A stretch of 64,000 nt of DNA from Halomonas alkalicola (GTDB lineage: Bacteria; Pseudomonadota; Gammaproteobacteria; Pseudomonadales; Halomonadaceae), in assembly GCF_030704205.1 (NCBI RefSeq), contig NZ_CP131913.1, forward strand, positions 62,001 to 126,000, written 5' to 3'. The notes below the pieces were generated by a model. It made no database searches. It was not told where the DNA came from and worked only from the letters and a program-made list of their open reading frames with translations. Both the position numbers and the translations under genes were made by a program. Shown here one piece after another: positions 10,800 through 20,064 of this stretch (the stretch's first letter is position 1; each line of letters opens with the position of its first letter).

Positions 10800-12013
10800 C
10801 TATCGGGAGGCGAGGCTCTGGCGGGGCAGGTCGAGGACCTGGCCAGGCTGGAGGATGTCGCCGTTGAGCCCGTTGGCCTGGCGGATCTGGGCGACGCTCA
10901 CGCCCTCGCGAGAGGCGATGGCCGAGAGGCTGTCACCCTGCTGCACCACGTAGCGGGCTTCGCCGCTGCCGACCGGAGAGGCGGGCGTCTCCAGGCGGGC
11001 CATCAGGGTGTCGGCGCGGTCGGCGGGCACCAGCAGGACCCGGGCCTGGCCGGGGTTGGCGGTGCCGTTGCGCAGCGCCGGATTGAGCTCGGCCAGCTCG
11101 CCACGGCTGGCGCCCGAGAGGCGGGCGGCCTCGTCCAGGGCCAGGGGGCGATCCACGGGGATCTTGGCAAATGCCGGCGCGTCCTCGATCTCGGGGAGGG
11201 CGACCTGGTATTGGTCAGGATCGTTGATGATGGCGGCGATGGCCTTGAGCTTGGGTACGTAGTTCATGGTCTCCCGGGGCAGGGAGAGGCTCCAGTAGTC
11301 GCCGGCGTGGCCCTGGGCGATGGCGTTGCGGCGCGACCGGTTCACCGGTTCACGGTGCCGGCGCCGGCGTTGTAGGCGGCCAGCGACAGCTCAAGGTCGC
11401 CGTCGTACCACTGGTCGGCCTGCAGCTCCAGGTAGTCCAGGGCGGCGCGGGTGGAGGCGACCACGTCCAGGCGGCCATCGTAGCCGTTGCCACGGCGCAG
11501 GCCCAGGGCGTCACCGGTGCCGGGCATGAACTGCCACAGGCCGGCGGCGCCGCGGTGGCTACGGGCGGTCGGGTCGAACGAGCTCTCGACGAAGGGGATC
11601 AGGGCGATCTCGCCAGGCAGGCCGCGCTCCTCCACCTGCTCGACGATCCAGGCCAGCCAGGGGCGGGCGCGCTCGGTGATCTCGACGATGTTATGGGGGC
11701 TCTGGCGATAATACTCGATCCACTCCTGGACCCGGGGCTCGTCGAGGCGCTCCTGCCACTGGAAGCTGGCACGCAGTCGGCTCCAGGCATCGCGGGGCTC
11801 GAGGGCCAGGGCATCCCAGAAGTGCTGCTCTGTGGGCAGTCGATGGGTCTCGGCGGTCTGGGGGGGCGAGGCGGTGCCCTTGAGGGCGTTCTGGCGCTGT
11901 TCGGGGCTGAGGGTGGCGGCCTGGCTGTAGACGCCGCTGGCCAGCAGCGAGCCGATCAGGGCCGTGGTGCTGGCGAAGCCGATCAACCTGCGTCGCTTGG
12001 TGTGGAAGGTCAT
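10800..12013 (-). pseudogene. mltD: Membrane-bound lytic murein transglycosylase D, frameshifted by an 8-bp tandem duplication
   Basis: The first part (start 12013, ribosome site GGAGGAA) has a signal peptide and a family 1E SLT domain: the catalytic-glutamate segment IPFVESSFDPTARSHRGAAG, GLWQFMPGTG and LSLAAYNAGAGTVNR. It then stops at 11342. The missing tail (DYWSLSLPRETMNYVPKLKAI and a C-terminal LysM repeat, YVVQQGDSLSAIA) continues in another frame to 10800. The break coincides with two adjacent copies of CCGGTTCA (11337-11352, plus strand); removing one copy restores a continuous MltD. Family enzymes cut the glycan strands of peptidoglycan. Position beside gloB is as in enterobacteria. 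It is either inactive or a consensus error. Confidence 0.85.
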
Positions 12014-12089
12014 CTGGAAGGGTTCCTCCTGGTCGTAAGCGGTCCCGCCGACAGCGGGGCAATCCGCATGACGTCCAATCGGGGCTGTA

Positions 12090-12857
12090 TCAAAAGTTGT
12101 CTTTCCAGCTGCGCAGCGTGGCGAAGGTGGCCGATTCGCTGTCGGTGTCACCATGGGCCGAGGCCGCCTGGCGTACGCCGGCATCCCGGCAGCGCAGGAA
12201 AGGATTGATGCGCTTCTCGCGGGCCAGGGGGCTCGGCAGCGTGGGGCGATCGAGCTCCCGGGCGCGCTGGCACTCCTCCATGGCCTTGGCCACATCCGGA
12301 TTGTGAGGATCCGCGGCCAACGCGAAGCGCAGGTTGGCCAGGGTGTATTCGTGGGCGGCGAATACCAGGGTGTCGTCGGGCAGCGCCGCGAGCTTGCCGA
12401 GGGAGGCGTGCATCTGCTCGGGGGTGCCCTCGAAGAGCCGGCCGCAGCCGGCGCTGAACAGGGCATCGCCGCAGAACAGCAGCGGCGGGATGCCGGCGGT
12501 GAAGAAGGCGATATGATCGAGGGTGTGCCCGGGTACCTCGTGCACCTCGAACAGCCTGCCCAGAGCGCGGAATTCGTCACCCTGGCCGACCCGCTCGTCG
12601 ATGCCGGCAATCTTCGGATTGTTGGGGCCGATGACCCGCGGCGCATAGCGTTCGATCAGCTCGGGCAGGCCGCCGGTGTGATCCTGGTGGTGGTGAGTGA
12701 TCAGCACCGTGGAGAGAGTGAGTCCCTCCCGCTCGATCAGCTCGATCACCGGGGCGGCATCGCCCGGGTCGACTACGCAGATTTCGGAGTTCGTGTCCTG
12801 GCGCAGCAGCCAGATATAGTTGTCGCCAAACGCGGGAATCGGTGTCACGCTCAACAT
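12090..12857 (-). CDS. gloB: Hydroxyacylglutathione hydrolase (glyoxalase II)
   Basis: About 255 residues of the metallo-beta-lactamase fold, beginning MLSVTPIPAFGDNYIW as in known glyoxalase II enzymes. The binuclear metal motif THHHQDHTGG and the later metal-binding segments VPGHTLDHIAF and LFCGDALFSAGCGR are intact, as is AAHEYTLANLRFA. It hydrolyses S-D-lactoylglutathione in methylglyoxal detoxification in the cytoplasm. ATG 12863, two codons earlier, is equally possible given AGGA upstream. It is divergent from the methyltransferase gene and 76 bases upstream of mltD. Confidence 0.93.
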   Translation of the reverse strand: MLSVTPIPAFGDNYIWLLRQDTNSEICVVDPGDAAPVIELIEREGLTLSTVLITHHHQDHTGGLPELIERYAPRVIGPNNPKIAGIDERVGQGDEFRALGRLFEVHEVPGHTLDHIAFFTAGIPPLLFCGDALFSAGCGRLFEGTPEQMHASLGKLAALPDDTLVFAAHEYTLANLRFALAADPHNPDVAKAMEECQRARELDRPTLPSPLAREKRINPFLRCRDAGVRQAASAHGDTDSESATFATLRSWKDNF

Positions 12858-12925
12858 GGGCATGGCGTCCTGAATGGGCATGAACGGGTCGCAAAATCCG
12901 CCCAGAATGGAGGAACCTGCTGCCA

Positions 12926-13729
12926 ATGTCAATTTCTCCCACGCTTTCGTCCCTGGCCGCGCTGGTGCGGGACGGGCGCCGCTTCTGGGCCACGCCCGGT
13001 GGCCAGGCGGTGCGCCAGGCCGAGCGCGCCTGCCTGGGGCCGGTGTGCGAGCGGCTGTTCGGCGGGCACAGCCTCGAGCTTGGCATGAGCGGGGCGCTGG
13101 CGGACATGTGCCCGGTGCGCCACCCCATGGCCTGGGCGCCGATCCGGGAGCTGGCCGAGCATCCCGCCACCCTGATCTGTCCTCTCGATGCCCTGCCGCT
13201 ACCCGACAGCTGCCTGAGCCTGGTGGTGATTCACCACCTGCTCGAGGTCGCGCCCGACCCCCACCGCACGCTACAGGAGGCCGCCCGGGTAACCCGCAAC
13301 GACGGCCGGCTGATCATCTTCGGCTGGATGCCCCTCTCGCCGGGGGCCCTGCCGCGGGTGTGGCCCGGCCGGCGGCGGCGGCTGCCCTGGCGCGGCCACT
13401 GGCGCACGCCGGCTCGCCTGCGCGACTGGCTGGCATTTGTCGACTTCGAGATCGAGCGGGTAGACTACTGCGGCTTTCATCTGCCCGGCGGCATGCCCCG
13501 CAACGCCTCCCTCGAGACCCTCGGGCGGCGGCACAACCTGCCGCTCGGCGACAGCTATATGATCCAGGCGAGCCGACGCCCCCAGCTGGCCCAGCGCCAG
13601 GGGAGCTCGCTCGGTTTCGCCAGGCCCTTCGGTGGCTCGGCCCTGGGCGCGACCCGGCTCGGCCAGTCGCGCTGGCTGGCCGAGCCATGTCCCCCAAACG
13701 ATCAGGAAAGGATGACAGAGGTTGACTGA
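12926..13729 (+). CDS. SAM-dependent methyltransferase, YafS-like
   Basis: 267 residues with a class I methyltransferase core in which the acidic end of strand 2 and the [32 protein letters not shown] segment (about residues 95-125) match the Methyltransf_11 family. The glycine-rich motif I is weak ([12 protein letters not shown]), so the target and activity are unknown. Its place between gloB and rnhA is that of yafS in enterobacteria. It overlaps rnhA by eight bases, so the two are probably translated together. The C-terminal 60 residues are basic and Gly/Ser-rich. Confidence 0.8.
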   Translation: MSISPTLSSLAALVRDGRRFWATPGGQAVRQAERACLGPVCERLFGGHSLELGMSGALADMCPVRHPMAWAPIRELAEHPATLICPLDALPLPDSCLSLVVIHHLLEVAPDPHRTLQEAARVTRNDGRLIIFGWMPLSPGALPRVWPGRRRRLPWRGHWRTPARLRDWLAFVDFEIERVDYCGFHLPGGMPRNASLETLGRRHNLPLGDSYMIQASRRPQLAQRQGSSLGFARPFGGSALGATRLGQSRWLAEPCPPNDQERMTEVD

Positions 13730-14201
13730 GACGCTGACCGAGACAGGGGCCGATGCCCTGCCCGAGGTGATCATCTATACCGACGGCGCCTGCCGCGGCA
13801 ATCCCGGCCCCGGCGGCTGGGGCGCCCTGCTCAGGAGCGGTCAGCACGAGAAGGCGCTGAACGGCTTCGAGTCCCGCACCACCAACAACCGCATGGAGCT
13901 GATGGCCGCGATCATGTCGCTGCGCGAGCTCAAGCGGCCCTGTCGCGTGCAGCTGTGGACCGACTCCGAGTACCTGCGCCGCGGCATCACCGAGTGGATC
14001 CACAACTGGGTCAAGCGCGGTTGGAAGACGGCCGGCAAGCAGCCGGTGAAGAATGCCGAGCTGTGGCGAGAGCTGCTCGAGGAGACCCACCGCCATCGCA
14101 TCGAGTGGCACTGGGTCAAGGGCCACAGCGGCCACCCGGGCAATGAGCGCGCCGATGCGCTTGCCAACGAGGCCATCGATGCGGCGCACTCCCGGGCCTG
14201 A
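13722..14201 (+). CDS. rnhA: Ribonuclease HI
   Basis: 159 residues. The four catalytic acidic residues are visible at about D21 ([12 protein letters not shown]), E59 (NNRMELMA), D81 (WTDSEYL) and D145 (NERADALA), with the active-site histidine in VKGHSGH (about 135). It degrades RNA in RNA-DNA hybrids. The start is a TTG at 13722 inside the end of the methyltransferase gene, with AGGAAAGG ten bases ahead; no ATG is placed suitably. dnaQ follows after 45 bases, as in enterobacteria. Confidence 0.95.
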   Translation: MTETLTETGADALPEVIIYTDGACRGNPGPGGWGALLRSGQHEKALNGFESRTTNNRMELMAAIMSLRELKRPCRVQLWTDSEYLRRGITEWIHNWVKRGWKTAGKQPVKNAELWRELLEETHRHRIEWHWVKGHSGHPGNERADALANEAIDAAHSRA

Positions 14202-14246
14202 GCCGGTCGTCGTCCTCCCCATCCTTCCTGAGCCAGAGAGTTTCCC

Positions 14247-14996
14247 ATGCGCCAGATCATCCTCGACACCGAGACCACCGGCATCGACCCCCGGGAAGGC
14301 CACCGCCTGATCGAGATCGGGGCGGTGGAGATGGTCAATCGCCGGCTCACCGGCAACACCTACCACCAGTACATCAACCCCGAGCGGCAGATCGAGGCGG
14401 AGGCGGTGGGCGTGCACGGCATCACCGACGAGCGGGTGGCCAACGAGCCGCGGTTTGCCGAGATTGCCGATGCGTTCTGGGCCTTCATCGAGGGCGCCGA
14501 GTTGGTCATCCATAACGCTCCCTTCGACGTCGGCTTCATCGACCACGAGTTCGAGAGGCTCAATCGGGCGCGCGGCGAACCTCGCCTGGGCCCGGTGGCG
14601 GCGCACTGCGGGATCCTCGATACCCTGGTGATGGCCCGCGAGAAGCATCCGGGGCAACGCAATAACCTCGACGCCCTGTGCAAGCGCTACGAGATCGACA
14701 ACGGCCACCGGGTGCTCCACGGCGCCCTGCTGGACGCCGAGATCCTCGCCGACGTCTACCTGGCGATGACCGGCGGCCAGACCGCGCTCTCCCTGGACGC
14801 CTCGGCCGGCGGTGACAGCGGCGTGGCCGGCAGCGGCGGGATGGCGATTCGCCGCCTCGCCCTGGAGCCGGGCCGCCTGGCGGTGCTTTCTCCCAGCGAG
14901 CAGGAGCTGGCCGCCCACCGCGCCAAGCTGACGGCGATCCGCGAGGCGTCCGGGGAGTGTCGCTGGGACCGCATGGGCGAGGGGGTGCCGCACTGA
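14247..14996 (+). CDS. dnaQ: DNA polymerase III epsilon subunit (proofreading exonuclease)
   Basis: 249 residues. The DEDDh exonuclease motifs are present: DTETTG (D7, E9), HNAPFDVGF (D94) and HRVLHGALLDAE (H158, D163). The last 40 residues are the segment that binds the alpha subunit DnaE. It removes misincorporated 3' nucleotides during replication. Its stop overlaps the start of nudC by one base (TGATG). Both the gene order and the length fit the family. Confidence 0.95.
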   Translation: MRQIILDTETTGIDPREGHRLIEIGAVEMVNRRLTGNTYHQYINPERQIEAEAVGVHGITDERVANEPRFAEIADAFWAFIEGAELVIHNAPFDVGFIDHEFERLNRARGEPRLGPVAAHCGILDTLVMAREKHPGQRNNLDALCKRYEIDNGHRVLHGALLDAEILADVYLAMTGGQTALSLDASAGGDSGVAGSGGMAIRRLALEPGRLAVLSPSEQELAAHRAKLTAIREASGECRWDRMGEGVPH

Positions 14997-15766
14997 TGCT
15001 GCGGCGTGAGCTGCCCCTCGAGGCGTCGGCGGGGCGCGTCATTCGCCTGGCCGAGGGGCGCATCGCCCCGGGGCCCGATGGCGACCTGCTGCAGCCGCCC
15101 CAGCCCTGGGCGCCGGCCATGCAGCCGCTCTGCTACTGGCATGACGAGCCGGTGGCGCTGTCGCTGGAGGCGGCGCCGGAAGAGACCTGGCCGGATGGGC
15201 GGGGCTGGCTCGCCAGGTTGCCGGAGTCGCGCTTCGCACTGCTCTCCACCGCCCTGCAGGTCGGCGCCTGGCTGCGCGACCATCGCTTCTGTGGCCGCTG
15301 CGGCACCCCCGCCGAGCGCCTCGACGCCGAGTTCGCCATGCACTGCCGCACCTGCGGCCACCGCAACTACCCGCGCATCTCGCCCTGCATCATCACCCTG
15401 GTGACCCATGGTGATGCGCTGCTGCTGGCGCGCAGCCCGCGCTTCCCGCCGGGACGCTACTCCACCCTGGCCGGCTTCATCGAGCCCGGCGAGTCCGCGG
15501 AGGAGGCGGTGCGTCGCGAGGTCTTCGAGGAGGTGGGGCTGCAGGTGGGGCGCATCCGCTACTTCCGCAGCCAGGCCTGGCCCTTCCCGCACTCGCTCAT
15601 GCTGGGCTTCTTCGCCGAGGCGGCCAGTCGGCGCATCCGCATCGACGGCGTGGAGATCGCCGATGCGGCCTGGTACTCGCCGCGCCGGCTGCCGCAGCTT
15701 CCGCCGCTCTACTCCATCTCGCGGGCGCTGATCGAGACCCACCTGACCGAGGTGGCGGCCCGCTAG
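14996..15766 (+). CDS. nudC: NAD+ diphosphatase (Nudix)
   Basis: About 256 residues. A zinc ribbon (FCGRCG and HCRTCG) precedes an intact Nudix box in the GX5EX7REVXEEXGX form (GFIEPGESAEEAV, then REVFEEVGL). The NudC signature SQAWPFPHSLM follows it. NudC cleaves NADH and removes the NAD cap from some RNAs. ATG 14996 overlaps the dnaQ stop, so it is probably co-translated with dnaQ. Confidence 0.93.
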   Translation: MLRRELPLEASAGRVIRLAEGRIAPGPDGDLLQPPQPWAPAMQPLCYWHDEPVALSLEAAPEETWPDGRGWLARLPESRFALLSTALQVGAWLRDHRFCGRCGTPAERLDAEFAMHCRTCGHRNYPRISPCIITLVTHGDALLLARSPRFPPGRYSTLAGFIEPGESAEEAVRREVFEEVGLQVGRIRYFRSQAWPFPHSLMLGFFAEAASRRIRIDGVEIADAAWYSPRRLPQLPPLYSISRALIETHLTEVAAR

Positions 15767-15771
15767 AACGA

Positions 15772-15797
15772 CATCGGGCCGCCCAGGGCGGCCCGAT
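15772..15797. terminator. Bidirectional hairpin between nudC and the SCP2 gene
   Basis: ATCGGGCCGCCC and GCGGCCCGAT pair around a short loop between two convergent genes. No clear T-run is present, so termination strength is uncertain. Confidence 0.55.
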
Positions 15798-15816
15798 GGT
15801 GGCGGGGCGTGCTGCC

Positions 15817-16128
15817 TCAGCCCTTGGGGAAGAGGCTGGTCAGCTTGGTGGCCAGCATCACGTTGCCGGTGGCCTTGAGCTTGCCGGTCATGAAGGCGGT
15901 CATGCCGTTGACCTCACCGTTCATGAGGCCCTTGAGGGTGTCGGTGGACATGCTCAGGCTGACGGAGGGATCGTCATGCTCACCCTCCTGGATGTCGAGG
16001 GCGCCGTCCTTGACCACCAGGTAGTGGCTGCCGGCATCGCTGAAGTGGAACTGGAAGACGTCATCCATGCCCTGGGCGGACTGGGCGTCGAAGCGGGACT
16101 GCAGCTTTTCGAGGGTGGAGAGGCTCAT
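15817..16128 (-). CDS. SCP2 sterol-binding domain protein
   Basis: 103 residues matching the SCP2 lipid-transfer fold throughout: WY-like strand segment DVFQFHFSDAGSHYLVVKDGALDI, then DPSVSLSMSTDTLKGLMNGEVNGMTAFMTGKLKATGN, the most conserved part. Bacterial single-domain SCP2 proteins are thought to bind lipids or acyl-CoA; the ligand here is unknown. ATG 16128 (MSLSTLEKLQ) follows AGGAG. It is divergent from sohB, sharing a 139-base upstream region. Confidence 0.9.
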   Translation of the reverse strand: MSLSTLEKLQSRFDAQSAQGMDDVFQFHFSDAGSHYLVVKDGALDIQEGEHDDPSVSLSMSTDTLKGLMNGEVNGMTAFMTGKLKATGNVMLATKLTSLFPKG

Positions 16129-16267
16129 CGGGACTCCTGGGGGTGGGTGGGCATCGGTCATCAGGTTATTTCAAACGATTGTTTCATTCAAGCGCCTTGA
16201 CGCTGCCCGGCACGCCTGGCGTGCTAGGGGGCATGGGCAGGCGCTCGGACACGGACAGGAGAGCATC

Positions 16268-17308
16268 ATGAACGATTGGCTGGCCGATTTTGGCATGTTC
16301 CTGGCTCAGCTGGTGAGCCTGGTGGTGATCATCGCTGTGGTGGTGGCGCTGGTGGCCCGGGTGCGCGGCGAGGTGGGGGATCGCAGCCGACTGCGCCTGG
16401 ACGAGCTCAATGATGCCCGGGACTACCGCCGGCGGCGGCTGACCCTGGCCGCCAGCGAGCCCGGGGCCCGCAAGCGTCTCATCAAGGCCTTTCGCCGCGA
16501 GGACAAGGCCCGCGACAAGACCGGGCGCAAGGGGGAGAAGGCGCGGCAGTCCATCGCCTGGGTGATCGACTTCCATGGCGACCTGCGTGCCAGCGCCACC
16601 GGTCGGCTGGCCGAGGAGGTCTCGGCGCTGATCGAGGCCGCCGACCAGGGCGACGAGGTGATCGTGCGCCTGGAGTCCGCCGGGGGGCTGGTACATGCCT
16701 ACGGGCTGGCGGCCGCCGAGCTCGATCGGCTGCGCGAGGCGGGCCTGAGGACCACGGTGTGCGTGGACAAGGTGGCGGCCAGCGGCGGCTACCTGATGGC
16801 CTGCGGGGCGGACCAGCTGCGCGCCGCGCCGCTGGCGGTGGTCGGCTCCATCGGCGTGGTGGCCCAGGTGCCCAACGTGCATCGCCTGCTCAAGCGCCAC
16901 GACATCGACGTGGAGGTGCTGACCGCCGGGCGCTACAAGCGCACCCTGACCGTGTTCGGCGAGAACAGCGAGGAGGGGCGCGAGAAGTTCATCGACGAGC
17001 TGGAGGGGGTTCACGCGCTGTTCAAGCGTCACGTGGCCGAGCGTCGCCCGTCGCTGGATATCGAGGCGGTGGCCACCGGGGAGACCTGGTACGGCCGCGA
17101 GGCCCTCGAGCGCGGCCTGGTGGACGCCCTGGGCACCAGCGAGGCCTACCTGGTGGAGCGCATGAAGGAGGCACGGGTGATCCATCTGCGCCTGGAGCCG
17201 CGCCGCCGCCTGGCGGATCGGCTCGGGGCGGCGGTCTCGGTCGGCGTAGAGCGGGCGCTGGAGAAGGGGCTCGAGGTGCTGGAGCAGAGCCCCCTGCGCC
17301 GCCGCTAG
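16268..17308 (+). CDS. sohB: Inner-membrane serine protease SohB (signal peptide peptidase family S49)
   Basis: 346 residues. One N-terminal membrane helix (residues 10-31) precedes a charged linker and a ClpP-like fold. The catalytic serine is in AASGGYLMA (about S172) and the lysine in GRYKRTLTVFGEN (about K224), the Ser/Lys dyad of the S49 family. SohB acts at the inner membrane with its catalytic domain in the periplasm. The start MNDWLADF is preferred over the long open frame because of the membrane anchor and the AGGAG site. Its end overlaps the converging regulator gene by four bases. Confidence 0.93.
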   Translation: MNDWLADFGMFLAQLVSLVVIIAVVVALVARVRGEVGDRSRLRLDELNDARDYRRRRLTLAASEPGARKRLIKAFRREDKARDKTGRKGEKARQSIAWVIDFHGDLRASATGRLAEEVSALIEAADQGDEVIVRLESAGGLVHAYGLAAAELDRLREAGLRTTVCVDKVAASGGYLMACGADQLRAAPLAVVGSIGVVAQVPNVHRLLKRHDIDVEVLTAGRYKRTLTVFGENSEEGREKFIDELEGVHALFKRHVAERRPSLDIEAVATGETWYGREALERGLVDALGTSEAYLVERMKEARVIHLRLEPRRRLADRLGAAVSVGVERALEKGLEVLEQSPLRRR

Positions 17309-17628
17309 TCGGCCATGCCGAGCTGGCCTAGGGCCTCGATGATGGTCTGTGCGCTGTCGCCCTGCCAGGAGTAGTAGATGGTCTGGGAGGCCCGCCTGGT
17401 GGAGACCAGGTTCTCCCGGCGCAGGATCGCCAGATGCTGGGAGAGGGCCGACTGGCTGAGGGTGAGCCGGCTGTTGAGCTCGGTCACCGAGAGCTCCTGC
17501 CCGTCCAGCAGGCAGAGGATGCGCAGCCGGTTGTCGTTGGCCATGGCCTTGAGCAGCGCCGTGGCCCGATCGATGGTGGCGTCACCTCCGGCGAGGAGGC
17601 GCGCTGCCGTGCTGTTGGAATTGCCCAT
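17305..17628 (-). CDS. ArsR/SmtB-family winged-helix regulator
   Basis: 107 residues. The helix-turn-helix region reads LSVTELNSRLTLSQSALSQHLAILRRENLVSTRR, closest to the BigR/YgaV/SqrR branch, which senses sulfide or peroxide through two cysteines. Only one cysteine (ILCLL, about residue 39) is seen, so a two-cysteine switch is unlikely and the signal is unknown. It is divergent from prpE across a 334-base gap. Confidence 0.85.
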   Translation of the reverse strand: MGNSNSTAARLLAGGDATIDRATALLKAMANDNRLRILCLLDGQELSVTELNSRLTLSQSALSQHLAILRRENLVSTRRASQTIYYSWQGDSAQTIIEALGQLGMAD

Positions 17629-17962
17629 GTGAATTCCCCGCGCTGGCAGGTGCAGAAGTGGTATGCCGTGCTGGCCCCGTGCCCTCAGGGGCCAGCGGCT
17701 CCGATCAGGCCGTTGTGATCGCTCCTTGGCGAGCGTCCTTTCCTCATTTAGGACTTGATTAAAGCATAGACCACCCGTCGGGGAGTGGAAGAGTGTCCCT
17801 GCGCGTTGAGAGAGGGTTGGCGCACACCTCTGTTGTTGACAATGTTTCCCCTGATATCTCCTCCTTTTGTCGAAAGTTAGTCTATCGTATGAGGGCGTCG
17901 GCGGCCTGGTGCATTACAGTGTCAACAATCCTTCGATGTCACTGACCTGCTACAGGACGATC
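17629..17962. promoter_or_regulatory. Divergent regulatory region between the ArsR-type gene and prpE
   Basis: This gene-free stretch is less GC-rich than its surroundings. A TTGACA hexamer lies at 17836-17841 on the plus strand, but no convincing -10 box follows at 16-18 bp. No clear ArsR-type inverted repeat was found by eye. Confidence 0.35.
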
Positions 17963-19879
17963 ATGAGCACCTACGCCAACGAATTTCGCCGCTCCATCGA
18001 GCAGCCGGAGAGCTTCTGGGCCGAGCAAGCCCGTCGTATCCCCTGGTTCAAGGCGCCGACCCAGATCCTTCACTATGACGAGGCCAACCACGCCCGCTGG
18101 TTCGCCGACGGCGAGCTGAACATCTGCCACGCGGCGCTGGACCACCACGTGGAGCAGGGACGCGGCGACCAGCCGGCGATCTTCTGGGACTCGCCGGTCA
18201 CCGACAGCAAGCGCACCCTGACCTATCGCGAGATGCGCGACCAGGTGGCGACCTTCGCCGGCGCCCTCAGGGGGCTCGGCGTGGAGAAGGGCGATCGCGT
18301 GGTGATCTACATGCCCATGGTCCCCGAGGCGCTGGTGGCCATGTACGCCTGTGCACGTCTGGGCGCCGTCCACTCGGTGGTGTTCGGCGGCTTCGCGCCC
18401 CACGAGCTCGCCGTGCGCATCGAGGACGCCACCCCCAAGGTGGTGGTGGCCGCCTCCTGCGGGGTCGAGGTCAACAAGGTCCTGCCCTACAAGGGGATCA
18501 TCGATGCGGCCGTCGAGCAGAGCAGCCACAAGCCGGATGCCTGCGTGATCTTCCAGCGCGAGCAGCACACCGCCGAGCTAGGCGAGCGCGACCATGACTG
18601 GGCCGCCCTGATGGCCTCGGCCGAGCCCGCCGACTGCGTGCCGGTGAAGGGCACCGATCCGCTCTACGTGCTCTACACCTCCGGCACCACCGGCAAGCCC
18701 AAGGGCGTGGTACGCGATACCGGCGGCTACGCGGTGGCGCTGGCCTATTCCATGGAGGCCATCTACGACATCGCCCCCGGCGAGGTCTTCTTCTCCGCCT
18801 CGGACGTGGGCTGGGTGGTGGGCCACTCCTACATCGTCATCGTCTATGCGCCGCTGCTGCGCGGGGCCACCAGCGTGGTCTACGAAGGCAAGCCGGTGAA
18901 GACCCCGGACGCCGGTGCCTTCTGGCGGCTGATCAGCGAGTACCAGGTGAAGAGCTTCTTCACCGCGCCGACGGCGTTCCGCGCCATCAAGAAGGAGGAC
19001 CCGGACGGCAAGCTGCTGGCCCAATACGACATCTCCTGCATGAAGGCGCTGTTCCTGGCCGGCGAGCGGCTCGATCCGCCCACCTTCCACTGGCTCGACG
19101 ACCTGCTCGAGGTGCCGGTGATCGATCACTGGTGGCAGACCGAGACCGGCTGGCCCATCGCCGCCAACCTGCATGGCCTGGAGCCGATGCCCACCAAGGC
19201 GGGCAGTGCCACCGTGCCGGTGCCTGGCTTCGACGTGCAGATCCTCGACCGTGAGGGCGAGCGCATGGGCCCGATGGAGCAGGGCAGCGTGGTGATCAAG
19301 CAGCCGATGCCGCCGGGCTGCCTGGTGGGGGTGTGGGGCGACCCGCAGCGCTTCCACGCGGCCTACATGGCGGCCTTCCCGGGCTACTACCTGACCGGCG
19401 ACGGCGGCTATGTGGACGAGGACGGCTACCTGTTCATCATGGGTCGCACCGATGACGTCATTAACGTGGCTGGCCACCGTCTCTCCACCGGCGAGATGGA
19501 GGAGGTCGTCGGCGCCCATTCCGCCGTGGCGGAGTGCGCGGTGATCGGCATCCACGATGCCCTCAAGGGGCAGTTGCCCATCGGCCTGGTGATTCCGAAG
19601 GACGGCTTCGAGGGGCGCGAGGACGACCTCGAGCAGGAGCTGATCGCCCTGGTGCGCGAGAAGATCGGCCCCATCGCCTGCTTCAAGCAGGTGCTGGTGG
19701 TGGACCGCCTGCCCAAGACCCGCTCCGGCAAGATCCTGCGCAAGCTGCTGCGCAGCATCGCCGACGGCAAGGAGTTCGGCATCCCCTCCACCATCGACGA
19801 CCCGGCCAGCCTGCAGGATGTGCACGAGGCCATGAAGGCTCGTGAGGTGGGCGCCGCCCACGAGGCGCGCCAGGTCTGA
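17963..19879 (+). CDS. prpE: Propionyl-CoA synthetase (AMP-forming acyl-CoA synthetase)
   Basis: 638 residues of the ANL superfamily. The P-loop YTSGTTGKPKGVVR is near residue 240. DHWWQTETGWPI, GDGGYVDEDGYLFIMGRTDDVINVAGHR and the terminal PKTRSGKILRKLLR with its catalytic lysine are all intact. The NPSMS-free start MSTYANEFRRSIEQPESFW matches PrpE rather than Acs. It activates propionate, and often acetate, to the CoA ester. The lysine in RSGKILR is the classic target of Pat-type acetyltransferases, one of which is encoded at 42273. ATG 17963 has AGGA upstream. Confidence 0.92.
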   Translation: MSTYANEFRRSIEQPESFWAEQARRIPWFKAPTQILHYDEANHARWFADGELNICHAALDHHVEQGRGDQPAIFWDSPVTDSKRTLTYREMRDQVATFAGALRGLGVEKGDRVVIYMPMVPEALVAMYACARLGAVHSVVFGGFAPHELAVRIEDATPKVVVAASCGVEVNKVLPYKGIIDAAVEQSSHKPDACVIFQREQHTAELGERDHDWAALMASAEPADCVPVKGTDPLYVLYTSGTTGKPKGVVRDTGGYAVALAYSMEAIYDIAPGEVFFSASDVGWVVGHSYIVIVYAPLLRGATSVVYEGKPVKTPDAGAFWRLISEYQVKSFFTAPTAFRAIKKEDPDGKLLAQYDISCMKALFLAGERLDPPTFHWLDDLLEVPVIDHWWQTETGWPIAANLHGLEPMPTKAGSATVPVPGFDVQILDREGERMGPMEQGSVVIKQPMPPGCLVGVWGDPQRFHAAYMAAFPGYYLTGDGGYVDEDGYLFIMGRTDDVINVAGHRLSTGEMEEVVGAHSAVAECAVIGIHDALKGQLPIGLVIPKDGFEGREDDLEQELIALVREKIGPIACFKQVLVVDRLPKTRSGKILRKLLRSIADGKEFGIPSTIDDPASLQDVHEAMKAREVGAAHEARQV

Positions 19880-19923
19880 TGCGCTGACGGCATTACGCGG
19901 CGGCATTCGCCAGACCGCCTCCA

Positions 19924-19953
19924 TGACGCCGCCCCTCGGGGCGGCGTTCTTGC
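19924..19953 (+). terminator. Terminator after prpE
   Basis: GACGCCGCCCC and GGGGCGGCGTT pair around TC, followed by CTTGCTG. It lies 45 bases past the prpE stop. Confidence 0.7.
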
Positions 19954-19961
19954 TGCTGGCA

Positions 19962-19990
19962 TGGCAAGCGCCAGGCGAGGTCCGTATAAT
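19962..19990 (+). promoter_or_regulatory. Sigma-70 promoter of yhhQ
   Basis: A consensus -10 box (TATAAT, 19985-19990) stands 17 bp after a weak -35 (TGGCAA, 19962-19967). Transcription would start near 19997, just ahead of the riboswitch-like leader. Confidence 0.7.
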
Positions 19991-20025
19991 GCGCGACCGC
20001 ACGCTGCCGCGGCAGCCCGTTCCAC

Positions 20026-20058
20026 GAGGGTTCCCTCACCCCTCCCGTAAAAAAAGGA
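20026..20058 (+). promoter_or_regulatory. Candidate preQ1-I riboswitch in the yhhQ leader
   Basis: Stem P1 is GAGGG (20026-20030) paired with CCCTC (20040-20044). Its loop TTCCCTCAC ends in AC, as in known preQ1-I aptamers, whose specificity cytosine is at this place. An A-rich strand (seven A, 20049-20055) follows and runs into GGA (20056-20058). The loop CC can pair with the GG to form the H-type pseudoknot, and that GG is part of the AAGGA ribosome site six bases from the yhhQ ATG. Ligand binding would thus hide the ribosome site. Known preQ1-I switches control yhhQ-type (COG1738) genes. Confidence 0.7.
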
Positions 20059-20064
20059 TGCTCC

